A stretch of DNA of 64,000 nt from Luteimonas sp. FCS-9 (GCF_001014645.1 NZ_LASZ01000009.1:62001-126000); one strand, 5' to 3'. Shown: positions 10,401-18,229, counted from the first letter of the stretch. A program made the numbers and translations. Notes: generated by a model not told the origin, from the sequence alone.

Positions 10401-10847
10401 ACGCCGGCCGGCCAGGCGCCGACGACGCTGGCCGATCTCGCGACGCCCGGCGCGCGGGCCGCGCTCGCCGACGGCACCGCAGCCGGGGCGCTGCTCGACG
10501 ACGACGCCACGACCGACCTGTGGCTGCGCGGCGACGACGCCACGGTCGAGGTCGCGCTGCCGCAGGCCGCCCGCGCGCACTTCTATACGCTGACCTCGGG
10601 CGAGCGCCCGGTCCGCGACGCCGCGTGGACGCTCGAGGCGCGTCGCGGCGACGGCGCCTGGCGCACGCTCGACATCCGCCGGGCCGAGTCCTTCGACTGG
10701 CCGCGCCAGACGCGCCCGTTCCGCATCGGGTCGCCCGGCGACTTCGACGCCTACCGCGTGCGCTTCTCCGCGCCCGGCCGCCTGCAGCTGGCGGAGATCG
10801 AGCTGCTCGCCCCCCACGTGCCCGTTCCGCTGGAGACCCGCCGATGA
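7485..10847 (+). CDS. GH92 alpha-mannosidase, secreted
   Basis: The 1120-residue protein begins with a signal peptide (MTRNPVPRVLG, cut near LPAQA/RD). It has an N-terminal beta-rich region of about 200 residues, then the GH92 core: VNNGLWDTFRTAWPAYTLF, GTSTDVAFADAW, HSNQPAHHIPWMY and YPGDEDNGEMSAWY. The last motif carries the conserved acidic and metal-coordinating residues. GH92 enzymes are Ca-dependent exo-alpha-mannosidases acting on N-glycans or yeast mannan in periplasm or outside. The last 130 residues look like an added F5/8-type (discoidin-like) carbohydrate-binding domain. The gene overlaps both neighbours by ATGA. Linkage specificity cannot be assigned. Confidence 0.93.
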   Translation: MTRNPVPRVLGTCALVAAFALPAQARDTGFASSFERGQPQPAASAEARIDVRVGDGPEAPYAARAGAGYSGLHALRYVAAAPGRRRLFDVDVTVEADTELSWLALPEIIDGDTTASTWVSLDLVFDDGSRLSASDARDQHGVALGAHAQGASKSLYPQQWARKAVRLGDVPALHGRRVVAIELDVQPPDGVPARGWIDDVALARVARTVPAHPSDWVLTTRGTQSNGRFSRGNNIPATAVPHGFNFWTPVTDAGVLNWLYRWNEHNDAANRPRLQALALSHQTSPWMGDRQTFQVMPSSARGVPDADRIARSLPFARETETARPHLYRVRFDNGIETALAPTDHAAVFEFAFPEGGDANLLFDNVDDRGGLQLDPATGTLAGHTDVRSGLSTGATRMFVVARFDRPWRNSGTIDTGRPTGYVKFDVDATRTVRMHVATSLISIEQAWHNLALEIAEADTVASVSERARGQWDALLGRIEVDGASDDQRTTLYSNLYRLFLYPNSGAENAGTAARPDWRYASQMSSADDNAQGNAQRSFAPVRDGRIVVNNGLWDTFRTAWPAYTLFAADEAGGLVDGFLEQYRAGGWLARWSSPGYADLMVGTSTDVAFADAWRKGVSGFDPVLAYEAARKNATVVPPSRHVGRKGMAEATFRGYADTRVPEGMSWTMEGALNDFGIAGMAQALAERADTPQARRRYDEEAEYFRYRAAAYAQLFDRQAGFFQGRDAEGAWRVPSAQYDPRVWGHDYTESNGWTFAFTAPHDGNGLAALYGGREALAAKLDAFFATPETADPALVGAYGGVIHEMTEARDVRMGMYAHSNQPAHHIPWMYLYAGQPWKTQRIVREALARLYLGSEIGQGYPGDEDNGEMSAWYLFAALGLYPLRMGAPEYVIGSPLFEHARVRLGEGRTLEVRAIDHAPRNVYVQSLTVNGRPWHRSWIPHEIVAAGATLEFRMGPEPSTWGSRPEDAPPSLTPAGQAPTTLADLATPGARAALADGTAAGALLDDDATTDLWLRGDDATVEVALPQAARAHFYTLTSGERPVRDAAWTLEARRGDGAWRTLDIRRAESFDWPRQTRPFRIGSPGDFDAYRVRFSAPGRLQLAEIELLAPHVPVPLETRR

Positions 10848-11542
10848 TCCGGTCCGCCCGCCTGCTTCCGCTGCTGTGCCTGCTGCCGCTGGCGACCGCC
10901 GCGGCCACCGAGACCACGATCGAGCGCGACGGCGTGACGCTCGTCTATCGCGATGCGTCCGACGCGCTCGACGCCACGATGCGCGCGCGCATCGTCGAGA
11001 CGTTCTTCTCCGCGTACGCGCGCCAGCGCGCGGACTTCAACCCCGCGGCGGCGGACGCCGTCGACATCGTCATCGACGCCGGCTACGACGGCGTCGCCTT
11101 CGTCGACAACAAGGGCCACGCGACGATGACGATCAACCCGGCCTGGCTCGTCGAGCGGCCGGGCGATGTCGACCTGGTCACGCACGAGGCCATGCACATC
11201 GTGCAGGCCTACCCCGGCTATGGCGTAGGCGCGCCGGTCTGGCTGACCGAGGGGATCGCCGACTACGCGCGCGACCGCTACGGCCTCGACAATGCGGCCA
11301 GCGGCTGGGCCCTGCCCGACGCCGTCGCGGACGACCACCGCCACGACACCGGCTACCGCGTCAGCGGCGCGTTCCTCAAGTGGGCCGACGCCGCGCACCC
11401 GGGCCTGGTCCGCCGGCTCGACGCCGCGCTGCGGGCCGGCGCGTACACGCCCGACACCTGGGCCGCGCTGACCGGCGAAACGATCGAGGCGACCTGGTCG
11501 CGATACGCGCAGGCGCGAGCGGACGGGCGCGACGCACGATAG
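10844..11542 (+). CDS. Secreted basic-secretory-protein (BSP) family metallopeptidase
   Basis: The 232-residue protein has a Sec signal peptide (LLPLLCLLPLATAAA) and the zinc-peptidase motif HEAMHIVQ followed by VWLTEGIADYARDRYG, in which the second Glu/Asp cluster is typical of BSP proteins (Pfam BSP, gluzincin-like). It is encoded from an ATG that overlaps the GH92 stop, so it is part of the mannosidase operon. A protease beside a GH92 enzyme suggests joint attack on glycoproteins (mannose trimming plus peptide cleavage). That is inference from context. Confidence 0.85.
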   Translation: MIRSARLLPLLCLLPLATAAATETTIERDGVTLVYRDASDALDATMRARIVETFFSAYARQRADFNPAAADAVDIVIDAGYDGVAFVDNKGHATMTINPAWLVERPGDVDLVTHEAMHIVQAYPGYGVGAPVWLTEGIADYARDRYGLDNAASGWALPDAVADDHRHDTGYRVSGAFLKWADAAHPGLVRRLDAALRAGAYTPDTWAALTGETIEATWSRYAQARADGRDAR

Positions 11543-11601
11543 ACGCGACATCTGCGGCGGACGCGCAGCCCTGTGGCGCACCTGGCGCCCGCTTGCAAGC
11601 C

Positions 11602-11627
11602 GATGCTTGATGCGTGATGCTTGATGC
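11602..11627 (+). repeat. Perfect 12-bp direct repeat upstream of vapB
   Basis: GATGCTTGATGC occurs at 11602-11613 and again at 11616-11627, separated by GT (14-base period). Each copy itself contains GATGC twice. It ends 23 bases before the antitoxin start codon and is a good candidate for the operator bound by the antitoxin or antitoxin-toxin complex. It could alternatively be a slipped-strand duplication with no function. Confidence 0.5.
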
Positions 11628-11650
11628 AGCCCGTTCGCGGAGTGCCGGCC

Positions 11651-11881
11651 ATGCGCACCACCCTTTCGCTCGACGACGACGTACTCGCCGCTGCCCGCGC
11701 GCTCGCCCAGGCGCAGGGTCGCAGCCTCGGGGAAGTGGTGTCCGAACTCGCCCGCAAGGGCCTGAGGCCGGCCGCGCCCGCCCCGCGCTACCGCAACGGG
11801 ATCCCGCTGCTGCCGGCGCGGCCCGGTGCCGACCGGGCGACGCTCGAGCTGGTGAACCGGCTCCGGGACGAGGCCCCGTGA
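11651..11881 (+). CDS. vapB: VapB-type ribbon-helix-helix antitoxin
   Basis: This is a 76-residue protein with an N-terminal ribbon-helix-helix fold (MRTTLSLDDDVLAAARALAQ) and a flexible, Pro-rich C-terminal tail expected to wrap the toxin. The ATG at 11651 follows a GGAG site and begins the beta strand of the RHH, so it is preferred to earlier in-frame TTG/ATG codons. It overlaps the toxin gene by GTGA. The family neutralises a PIN-domain RNase and represses its own operon. Confidence 0.85.
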   Translation: MRTTLSLDDDVLAAARALAQAQGRSLGEVVSELARKGLRPAAPAPRYRNGIPLLPARPGADRATLELVNRLRDEAP

Positions 11882-12366
11882 CGGCGGCCCGGCATCGGGT
11901 CGCGGAGCGTGCGCCCGGCTGGCCGCCGGGCGCGCCGGTCCACCTGCTCGACGTCAACGTGCTGCTCGCGCTGATCGACCCCCTGCACGCCCACCACGAC
12001 CGCGCCCACGACTGGTTCGCCGAGGAAGGCGCGCAGGGCTGGGCCTCATGCCCGATCACCCAGAACGGCGCGCTGCGGATCATGGCCAACCCGCGCTATC
12101 CCAACCCGGCCGGCTCGGTCGCCGAGGCCGCGCAGGTGCTGGCCGGCCTGTGCGCGCACCCGGCGCACCGCTTCTGGCCCGACGCGTTGAGCCTGCTCGA
12201 TGCGTCGCACGTCGCGCACGACCGGCTGCTGTCCTCGGGCCAGGTCACCGATACCTATCTGCTGGCGCTCGCGGTCCGGATGGGCGGACGGCTGGCCAGC
12301 TTCGATCGCAGGCTGGTCGTCGATGCGGTCCGCGGCGGCGCCGAGGCCCTGCGCCTGTTGCCCTGA
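11878..12366 (+). CDS. vapC: VapC-type PIN-domain ribonuclease toxin
   Basis: The 162-residue PIN protein starts at a GTG overlapping the antitoxin stop. Acidic active-site positions are visible at LLDVNVLLALID (first Asp), in the TDTYLLALAVRMGGRLASFDRRL segment (third and fourth Asp) and in the central helices. VapC toxins cleave tRNA or rRNA when freed from VapB. The first 20 residues are a variable extension. Its stop is 21 bases from the convergent gor gene. Both genes look intact, so the module is probably functional. Confidence 0.88.
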   Translation: MTAARHRVAERAPGWPPGAPVHLLDVNVLLALIDPLHAHHDRAHDWFAEEGAQGWASCPITQNGALRIMANPRYPNPAGSVAEAAQVLAGLCAHPAHRFWPDALSLLDASHVAHDRLLSSGQVTDTYLLALAVRMGGRLASFDRRLVVDAVRGGAEALRLLP

Positions 12367-12387
12367 ACGCCCGGCCCGCGCAGCCGG

Positions 12388-13767
12388 TCAGCGCATCAGC
12401 ACCACTTCCTCGGCGCTGGTGGGATGGATCGCGATGGTGTCGTGGAAATCGTCCAGCGTGGCGCCCATCTTCAGCGCGACGGCGAAGCCCTGCAGGATCT
12501 CGTCGGCGGCGTCGCCGAGCAGGTGCAGGCCGACCACGCGGCGCGACTCGCCGATGCAGACCAGCTTGAACAGGCTGCACTGCGGCGTGTCGGCCAGCGC
12601 CTCGATCATCGGGCGGAAGCGGCTGGTGTACACGTGCACGTCGTCGCCGTGGCGCTCGCGCGCCTGGGCCTCGGTGAGCCCGACCATCGCCAGCGGCGGA
12701 TGGGAAAAGATCGCGCTGGGCACGTTGTCCGGATCGAGCCGGGCCTCGGGCCGGCCGCCGAACAGCCGGTCGCAGAGCCGACGCGCGGCCGCGATCGCGA
12801 CCGGCGTGAGCGCAGGCCCGCAGCCGCAGATGTCGCCGACCGCGTGCACGCCCGGCGCCGGCGTGTCCTGGAACGCGTCGACCGGCAGGTGCCCCTTCGG
12901 GTCGGGCACGATCCCCACGCGATCCAGGCCCAGATCATCGGTATTGGGCCGGCGGCCGGTCGCGAACAGCACTTCGTCGTAGCCGTCGAGCCGCTCGTCG
13001 CCATCGGTCTCGATCGCGATCCGCCCGCCGGGCTGACGGTGCAGCGCGCGCGACGCGACGCCCAGCCGAAGCTCCACGCCCTGCTGGCGGTAGTTGTCCT
13101 GCAACTGGGCGACCAGTTCGGGCTCGGCCTGGCGCAACAGCCGGCCGTCGCGCACAACCAGGTCGACCTGGCTGCCGAGCGCCTGCAGCACGCCCGCGAG
13201 TTCGACTGCGACGTAACCGCCGCCGACGATCGCCACGCGCGACGGCGCCTGCGTCCAGCCGAAGAAATCGTCCGACACCACGCCCAGCGGCGCGCCGGGG
13301 ATGTCGGGTACGATCGGCCGCGATCCGGTCGCGAGCACGATGTGCGGCGCGCGCAGCAGCGCGCCGTCGGCGGTCTCCACCGTGCCCTGCCCGGCCAGCC
13401 GGCCGCGCGTGGGCAGCAGCGCCACGCCGTCGCGGTCGAGGCGCCAGCGATAGCTGGCATGGATGTTGTGGATATAGCGCTGGCGGTCGGTCAGGAACGC
13501 CGGCCAGTCGAACGTGCGGCGTCCGTCGGCCGGCAGCGCGAAACCCAGCCGCGCCGCGTGGCCGATACGCAACCCGAGGTCGGCGGCCAGCCACATCGCC
13601 TTCTTCGGCACGCAGCCGACATTGACGCAGGTCCCGCCGAGCTCGGACGGCTCGAGCAGCGCGACCCGCTGTCCGTGCTCGGCGGCGCGGAAGGCCGCGG
13701 CGAGCCCGCCCGAGCCGCCGCCGAGGACGATCAGGTCGAACGCGAGCGCATCGCCGGCCGCGGTCAC
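12388..13767 (-). CDS. gor: Glutathione-disulfide reductase
   Basis: This 459-residue flavoprotein disulfide reductase has the FAD Rossmann motif (LGGGSGGLAAA), the redox-active pair C47/C52 in GGTCVNVGCVPKK, an NADPH-binding VAIVGGGYVAVELA, the second FAD motif GVHAVGDICG and the catalytic HPTSAEE at the C-terminus. KK after the second Cys fits glutathione reductase more than lipoamide dehydrogenase. It keeps cytoplasmic glutathione reduced using NADPH. The start is a GTG that overlaps the upstream oxidase stop (GTGA), so the two are coupled. Confidence 0.9.
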   Translation of the reverse strand: MTAAGDALAFDLIVLGGGSGGLAAAFRAAEHGQRVALLEPSELGGTCVNVGCVPKKAMWLAADLGLRIGHAARLGFALPADGRRTFDWPAFLTDRQRYIHNIHASYRWRLDRDGVALLPTRGRLAGQGTVETADGALLRAPHIVLATGSRPIVPDIPGAPLGVVSDDFFGWTQAPSRVAIVGGGYVAVELAGVLQALGSQVDLVVRDGRLLRQAEPELVAQLQDNYRQQGVELRLGVASRALHRQPGGRIAIETDGDERLDGYDEVLFATGRRPNTDDLGLDRVGIVPDPKGHLPVDAFQDTPAPGVHAVGDICGCGPALTPVAIAAARRLCDRLFGGRPEARLDPDNVPSAIFSHPPLAMVGLTEAQARERHGDDVHVYTSRFRPMIEALADTPQCSLFKLVCIGESRRVVGLHLLGDAADEILQGFAVALKMGATLDDFHDTIAIHPTSAEEVVLMR

Positions 13768-15011
13768 GCGAACCTCGCCGGCGTGAACGGGGCCGGGTCG
13801 AACCCCGGCGGGGTTCCGCGGATCAGATCGCGGATCAGGTGGGCGGTGGCGACACTCATGCTGATGCCGAGCATGCCATGGCCGGTCGCCAGCCAGACGT
13901 GACGATGCCCCGGCGCCGGTCCGATCAGCGGCAAGTCGTCGACGCAGACCGGCCGCAGGCCGGTCCAGGTGTCCTCGCGATGCGGCGCCGCCGGCAGGTG
14001 CAGGTACTCGCCGGCCGCGCGCTCGATCGCGTCGATCCGAACACGGTTGAGGCTGCGGTCGTGGCCGGCGAACTCCATCGTGCCGCCAAGCCGCAGTCCG
14101 GCCTCCCAGACGGTCACGAACACGCTGCGCTCGTGCAGCACAATCGAGCGCGCCGGCGCCGACGGCGGCCGCGCATACGTCATCGAGTAGCCTTTGCCCG
14201 GTTGCACCGGCACGCGCAGCCCCAGCCCGCGCGCGACGCCCGGCGACCAGGCGCCGGCGGCCAGCAGCAGGTCGCGGCCGGCGAACCCGCCGCGCGCGGT
14301 CGTCACGCGCACGCCGTCGGCGGTCTCCCCGGCCGACAGCACCTCGCAATGCTCCTCCAGCACGCCGCCCGCCGCGCGGAACGCGGTGGCGAGCCCGGCG
14401 ACGTAGCGGTCGGGCCGCAGCCGCGCATCGCCCGGGAAGCGCACGACGCCGGCGGTGCCCTCGCGCAGCGCCGGCTCCTCGCGCAGCGCACGTGCGCCGT
14501 CGATCTGCGACAGCTCGATCCCCAGCTCGCGCAGCGCCCGCCCCTCCGCCTCGAAGGCGTCGAACTGCGCGCGGTCGCGGTAGACGTAGTCGATGCCGGT
14601 CGCCGCGAACTCGCAGTCGATGCCGTGGTCGGCGAGCCAGCCGGGAAACGCCGCCCGCGACGCCTGCAGGATCGACGCCCGCGCGCGCATCGCGTGCCGC
14701 CAGTCGCGGCGGTTGCAGCGCAGCGCGAAGCCCGCCAGCCACGCCCACAGCGCCGGGTCGAAACGCGGTGCGATGCGCAGCGGCGCGTCGCCGGCGAACA
14801 GCCAGCGCAGCGCGCGGGCGATCGTGCCCGGCGCCGCCAGCGGCCCTGCGTGGCTGGGCGTGATCGTGCCGCAGTTGCCGTGCGAGCTGCCGCAACCCGC
14901 GGTGCCCGCCTCGAGCACCCGCACCCGGCGCCCGGCCTCGACCAGCGCCAGCCCGCAGGCCAGCCCGATCGCGCCGCCGCCGACGATCAGTACGTCGTCG
15001 CGTGGCCTCAT
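13764..15011 (-). CDS. DadA-like FAD-dependent D-amino-acid oxidoreductase
   Basis: The 415-residue protein of the DAO superfamily has the N-terminal FAD motif VLIVGGGAIGLACGLAL, SSHGNCGTITPSHAGPL (typical of DadA-like enzymes), a central substrate domain, and the C-terminal WTGLRPVCVDDLPLIGP then ATGHGMLGISMS that close the FAD site. The family deaminates D-amino acids or related amines. The exact substrate (D-amino acid, hydroxyproline epimer or other) cannot be fixed from sequence. It overlaps the genes on both sides by four bases, linking it to gor and the DUF418 gene. Confidence 0.85.
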   Translation of the reverse strand: MRPRDDVLIVGGGAIGLACGLALVEAGRRVRVLEAGTAGCGSSHGNCGTITPSHAGPLAAPGTIARALRWLFAGDAPLRIAPRFDPALWAWLAGFALRCNRRDWRHAMRARASILQASRAAFPGWLADHGIDCEFAATGIDYVYRDRAQFDAFEAEGRALRELGIELSQIDGARALREEPALREGTAGVVRFPGDARLRPDRYVAGLATAFRAAGGVLEEHCEVLSAGETADGVRVTTARGGFAGRDLLLAAGAWSPGVARGLGLRVPVQPGKGYSMTYARPPSAPARSIVLHERSVFVTVWEAGLRLGGTMEFAGHDRSLNRVRIDAIERAAGEYLHLPAAPHREDTWTGLRPVCVDDLPLIGPAPGHRHVWLATGHGMLGISMSVATAHLIRDLIRGTPPGFDPAPFTPARFA

Positions 15012-16246
15012 GCCATCCCGGACGCGCGCCGCCACTGCGGCCGGTGGCCGTAGGTCGCCCAGCGCCACAGCCATTCCGCCGGCCCGTGGCGGTGCCGGGC
15101 CAGCCACGCATGGCTGATCGCCAACTGCAGCGCGAACACCGCCAGCACCAGGCCGGTCTGCGCCGCACGGCCGAGCTCGCCCCACAGCCCGGCGCCGTAG
15201 CCGTAGAACAGCAGCGAGCACAGCAGCGACTGGGCCAGGTAGTGCGTCAGCGCCATGCGCCCGGCCGGCGCGAACGCGCGCAGCACCCGCGCGCCGGATG
15301 TCGACGTCCACGCCAGCACCAGCAACGCGACGTAGACCAGCGACAGCGGCAGCGCGCCGAGCAGCATCAACCCGCCCGACCCTGCCGCGCGCGGCGCGAG
15401 CGGGCCGTCGAACGAGGTCCCCAGCCACACGCCCAGCGCGGTGAACAGCACGCCCGGCGGCAGCGCCCAGCACAGCAGCCGCAGCCAGAACCCGCGATGC
15501 GCGGCCGGCGCGCGCAGCCAGCCGCCGCGCAGCAGCCAGCTGCCGATCAGGAATACGCCGGCGATCATCGGAACCTGGAACATCTGGCCCTGCAGGCCGA
15601 GCTGCAGGTAGTCGAGGACGCGCCGTTGCGCGACCGCGCCGAAGCTTCCGCCGGGATAGACGCGCTCGGCCGCCTCGCGGCCGGAGGCGATCGCGCCCGC
15701 CAGGTCGGCCAGCATCGACTCGGGCACGATGACCAGCACCGCGGCGTTGGCCAGGTAGACCAGGCCCATGCCGCCGTACAGCGCCAGGCCCGCAACGAGC
15801 TGCCAGCGCGGCGCGACCTCGCGCATCGCCAGCAGCAGCAGGCCCGCGATCGCATAGCTGTGCAGGATGTCACCCCACCACATCAGTGCGATATGCAGCA
15901 GGCCGAACGCCAGCAGCACCGCCTGGCGGCGCAGGAAGACCGGCGCGACCGGCCGTCCGGACGCGGCGATGCGGTCGCTCATCAGCGCGAAGCCCATGCC
16001 GAACAGCAGCGAGAACATCGTCCAGAACTTGCCGGCGACGAACACGTGGACGCCCCACGCGACCGCCCGGTCGAGGCCGACGGCGTCGGGCGCGATGCCC
16101 GTGCCCATCTCCTGCATCGGCCGCGAGAACCATTCGACGTTCATCGCGAACACGCCCAGCAGCGCGACGCCGCGCAGGGCATCGAGGATGTCCAGCCGCT
16201 CGGTGGCGGGCACCGGTCCGAGCGCAGCGTGCCGTGGCGCGTTCAT
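15008..16246 (-). CDS. DUF418 / acyltransferase-like integral membrane protein
   Basis: The 412-residue protein has about nine to ten membrane segments. ERLDILDALRGVALLGVFAMN near the N-terminus and the C-terminal block FAPAGRMALTHYLAQSLLCSLLFYG are diagnostic of the DUF418 family (YeiB-like). Function is unknown, and a distant relation to HGSNAT-type membrane acyltransferases has been suggested. The ATG at 16246 gives a short charged N-terminus before the first motif. It is the first gene of the DUF418/DadA/gor overlap cluster, 70 bases downstream of slyD. Confidence 0.85.
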   Translation of the reverse strand: MNAPRHAALGPVPATERLDILDALRGVALLGVFAMNVEWFSRPMQEMGTGIAPDAVGLDRAVAWGVHVFVAGKFWTMFSLLFGMGFALMSDRIAASGRPVAPVFLRRQAVLLAFGLLHIALMWWGDILHSYAIAGLLLLAMREVAPRWQLVAGLALYGGMGLVYLANAAVLVIVPESMLADLAGAIASGREAAERVYPGGSFGAVAQRRVLDYLQLGLQGQMFQVPMIAGVFLIGSWLLRGGWLRAPAAHRGFWLRLLCWALPPGVLFTALGVWLGTSFDGPLAPRAAGSGGLMLLGALPLSLVYVALLVLAWTSTSGARVLRAFAPAGRMALTHYLAQSLLCSLLFYGYGAGLWGELGRAAQTGLVLAVFALQLAISHAWLARHRHGPAEWLWRWATYGHRPQWRRASGMA

Positions 16247-16316
16247 CGCATGTCCCCCTGCCAGCGGATCCGTCCCGGCCGCGCGACGCCTCCCCGCGTC
16301 GCGCGCCGTCGCCGGA

Positions 16317-16796
16317 TCAGTGGTGGTGGCCGCCGTCGCCGTGGACGTGGCCGTGCTCGATCTCCTCGGGCGAGGCCTCACGCACCTCGACGATCTCGAT
16401 GTCAAACGTCAGGTCCTTGCCGGCCATCGGATGGTTCAGGTCGACGTCGACCACGCTCATGCCGACCTTCTCGATCGTCACCGCGCGCGGGCCGAAGCTG
16501 GTGTTGAGTACGACCTGCTGGCCGACGCTGAGCTTCTGGTCGCCGAAGTGCTTCTTGGGCACGCGCTGGCTCATGCCCTCGCGACGCTCGCCATAGGCCT
16601 CGGCCGCGGTGACGTCGGCCTGGAAGCTCTCGCCGGCCTCGCGGCCGTCCATCGCCTTCTCCAGGCCCGGGATGATGTTGCCGTGGCCGAACAGGATCGC
16701 CAGCGGATCGCGATCGCGCGACGTCTCCACCGGCGCCTGGCCGGCCTCCGCGACGCTGTAGTGGAAACGGACGACGCGGTCTTTCTCGATCTTCAT
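16317..16796 (-). CDS. slyD: SlyD-type FKBP peptidyl-prolyl isomerase
   Basis: The 159-residue protein has the split FKBP domain of SlyD (VRFHYSVAEA, LFGHGNIIPGLEKAMDG, then GKDLTFDIEIVEV) with the insert-in-flap chaperone domain between them. The C-terminus is a short His-rich tail (HGHVHGDGGHHH), the nickel-binding feature of SlyD. Roles are proline isomerisation, chaperone activity and metal delivery in the cytoplasm. The start ATG at 16796 is the only sensible one. It is divergent from the NlpC/P60 lipoprotein gene. Confidence 0.93.
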   Translation of the reverse strand: MKIEKDRVVRFHYSVAEAGQAPVETSRDRDPLAILFGHGNIIPGLEKAMDGREAGESFQADVTAAEAYGERREGMSQRVPKKHFGDQKLSVGQQVVLNTSFGPRAVTIEKVGMSVVDVDLNHPMAGKDLTFDIEIVEVREASPEEIEHGHVHGDGGHHH

Positions 16797-16888
16797 TAGG
16801 GATACCCGGTGGCGCGGCCGCGAGGCCGCTTGAGGACGATGGCGCAGATGCGGCACGATGCCGGCACTTTCGAAGGCGGAGCGACGTC

Positions 16889-17464
16889 ATGCAGGCAGCG
16901 CCGCATTATCCCGACTCGGGTGCGTCCGCGCCAACCGTCCCCGGCCGGCGGCTGGCGGTCGCCGCGCTGGTGCCGGCGCTGCTCGCGCTGGCCGGCTGCG
17001 GCGGCCGCGACGTGCGCCCGGCCGCGCCGGCCGCCTCGGCACCGGCGCCGCAACGCGCATGGACGGCGGTCGCCCCGTCGGACCCCGCCGCAGCGAACGC
17101 GGTGCTGATGCGCGCGATCAGCCTGGTCGGCACGCCCTACCGCTACGGCGGCAACACGCCCGAGGGCGGCTTCGACTGCAGCGGGCTGGTCAACTACGTG
17201 TTCCGCGACATGCTCGACCTGCGGCTGCCTCGCTCCTCGCGCGAGCTCTACGCCTACCAGGGGCCGAAGATCGACGCCGCGCGCCTGGCGCCCGGCGACC
17301 TGGTGTTCTTCGGCAGCGGCGGCGCGGTCTCGCACGTGGGCATCTATGTCGGCGAAGGCCGGTTCGTGCACGCCCCGAGCACCGGCGGCACCGTCCGCCT
17401 CGACCACTTGGACGGCAGTTACTGGCGCAGCCACTACACCGGCTCTCGACGCGTTCTTCACTGA
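16889..17464 (+). CDS. NlpC/P60 peptidoglycan endopeptidase, lipoprotein
   Basis: The 191-residue protein has a lipoprotein signal (hydrophobic core, then LALAGC as lipobox near residue 36) and a C-terminal NlpC/P60 domain. Catalytic Cys lies in TPEGGFDCSGLVNYVF, with the His in AVSHVGIYVGEGRFVHAP. It is expected to cleave the D-iGlu-mDAP bond in peptidoglycan from the outer membrane or periplasm, like Spr/MepS. The next gene is a paralogue. The long n-region before the lipobox suggests the real start may lie slightly downstream, but I see no better one. Confidence 0.88.
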   Translation: MQAAPHYPDSGASAPTVPGRRLAVAALVPALLALAGCGGRDVRPAAPAASAPAPQRAWTAVAPSDPAAANAVLMRAISLVGTPYRYGGNTPEGGFDCSGLVNYVFRDMLDLRLPRSSRELYAYQGPKIDAARLAPGDLVFFGSGGAVSHVGIYVGEGRFVHAPSTGGTVRLDHLDGSYWRSHYTGSRRVLH

Positions 17465-17485
17465 ATTACCAGCCTAAACAGGGGC

Positions 17486-17514
17486 TTGCGCGTATTCAGT
17501 AACTTTCGTTTAAC
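17486..17514 (+). promoter_or_regulatory. Candidate sigma-70 promoter for the second NlpC/P60 gene
   Basis: A TTGCGC (17486-17491) is followed after 17 bases by TTTAAC (17509-17514), a fair -35/-10 pair in a locally AT-rich island 59 bases upstream of the chosen start codon. If real, it excludes the earlier in-frame TTG at 17486 as a start. Confidence 0.35.
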
Positions 17515-17572
17515 AACTCCTTCGCGCAAACCCGGTAGCTTCCCCCGCTGGTCCGGACGATGTGAAGCCCAC

Positions 17573-18229
17573 GTGACGACGACAGACGCGCCCCTGAACG
17601 GCGCTCGCGCCTCCCGCAGCCTCCTCCGCAACACCGCCGCCGCGCTGGTTCTCGCGCTGGCCGCCGCCCCCGCTTTCGCAGGCCCCGGCCTGGCCGCCGA
17701 CTCGGCCGACCAGATCGAGCAGACCACCTCGGTCGCCAAGGCCATCGCCGCCCCCGCCGCCCAGCTGCAGCAGCCGCAGATGCTGCTGGCCAGCGACATC
17801 AACCAGCTGATCGCGATGGACGTCGACAAGCCGGTGCAGGTCGCCGACGGCCGGGTCGAGTCGCTGCTCAAGCGCGCGCTCACCCTGATCGGCACCCCAT
17901 ACCGCTGGGGCGGGTCCAGCCCCGACAGCGGCTTCGACTGCAGCGGCCTGGTCGGCTACGTCTTCCGCACCGCGCTGGGCATCGAGCTGCCGCGCGTCTC
18001 GCGCGACATGGCCCAGAACGGCGAGCGGATCGACCGCACCTCGCTGACCGCCGGCGACCTGGTGTTCTTCGGCCGCCGCGGCAACCGCATCGACCACGTC
18101 GGCATCTACCTGGGCGAAGGCCGCTTCGTGCACGCCCCGCGCACCGGCAAGGACGTGATGGTCTCCGACCTCGATTCCGGCTACTGGGCCACCCGATTCC
18201 AGGTCGCCCGCCGCGTCGCCGGCGTCTGA
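17573..18229 (+). CDS. NlpC/P60 peptidoglycan endopeptidase, secreted
   Basis: The 218-residue paralogue of the preceding gene has a Sec signal (NTAAALVLALAAAPAFA) rather than a lipobox. A roughly 70-residue Ala/Gln-rich linker follows, then an NlpC/P60 domain: catalytic Cys in PDSGFDCSGLVGYVF and His in NRIDHVGIYLGEGRFVHAPRTG. The two domains share almost all core motifs, so this is a tandem duplication with different anchoring. The GTG at 17573 is chosen because it precedes the signal peptide directly. A TTG start at 17486 would add 29 atypical residues. Confidence 0.87.
   Translation: MTTTDAPLNGARASRSLLRNTAAALVLALAAAPAFAGPGLAADSADQIEQTTSVAKAIAAPAAQLQQPQMLLASDINQLIAMDVDKPVQVADGRVESLLKRALTLIGTPYRWGGSSPDSGFDCSGLVGYVFRTALGIELPRVSRDMAQNGERIDRTSLTAGDLVFFGRRGNRIDHVGIYLGEGRFVHAPRTGKDVMVSDLDSGYWATRFQVARRVAGV

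Noticed and set aside
17486-17572. An upstream TTG start extending the second NlpC/P60 protein by 29 residues
   Set aside because: The added residues are not signal-like, and a promoter-like sequence covers the codon. The GTG at 17573 gives a normal signal peptide.
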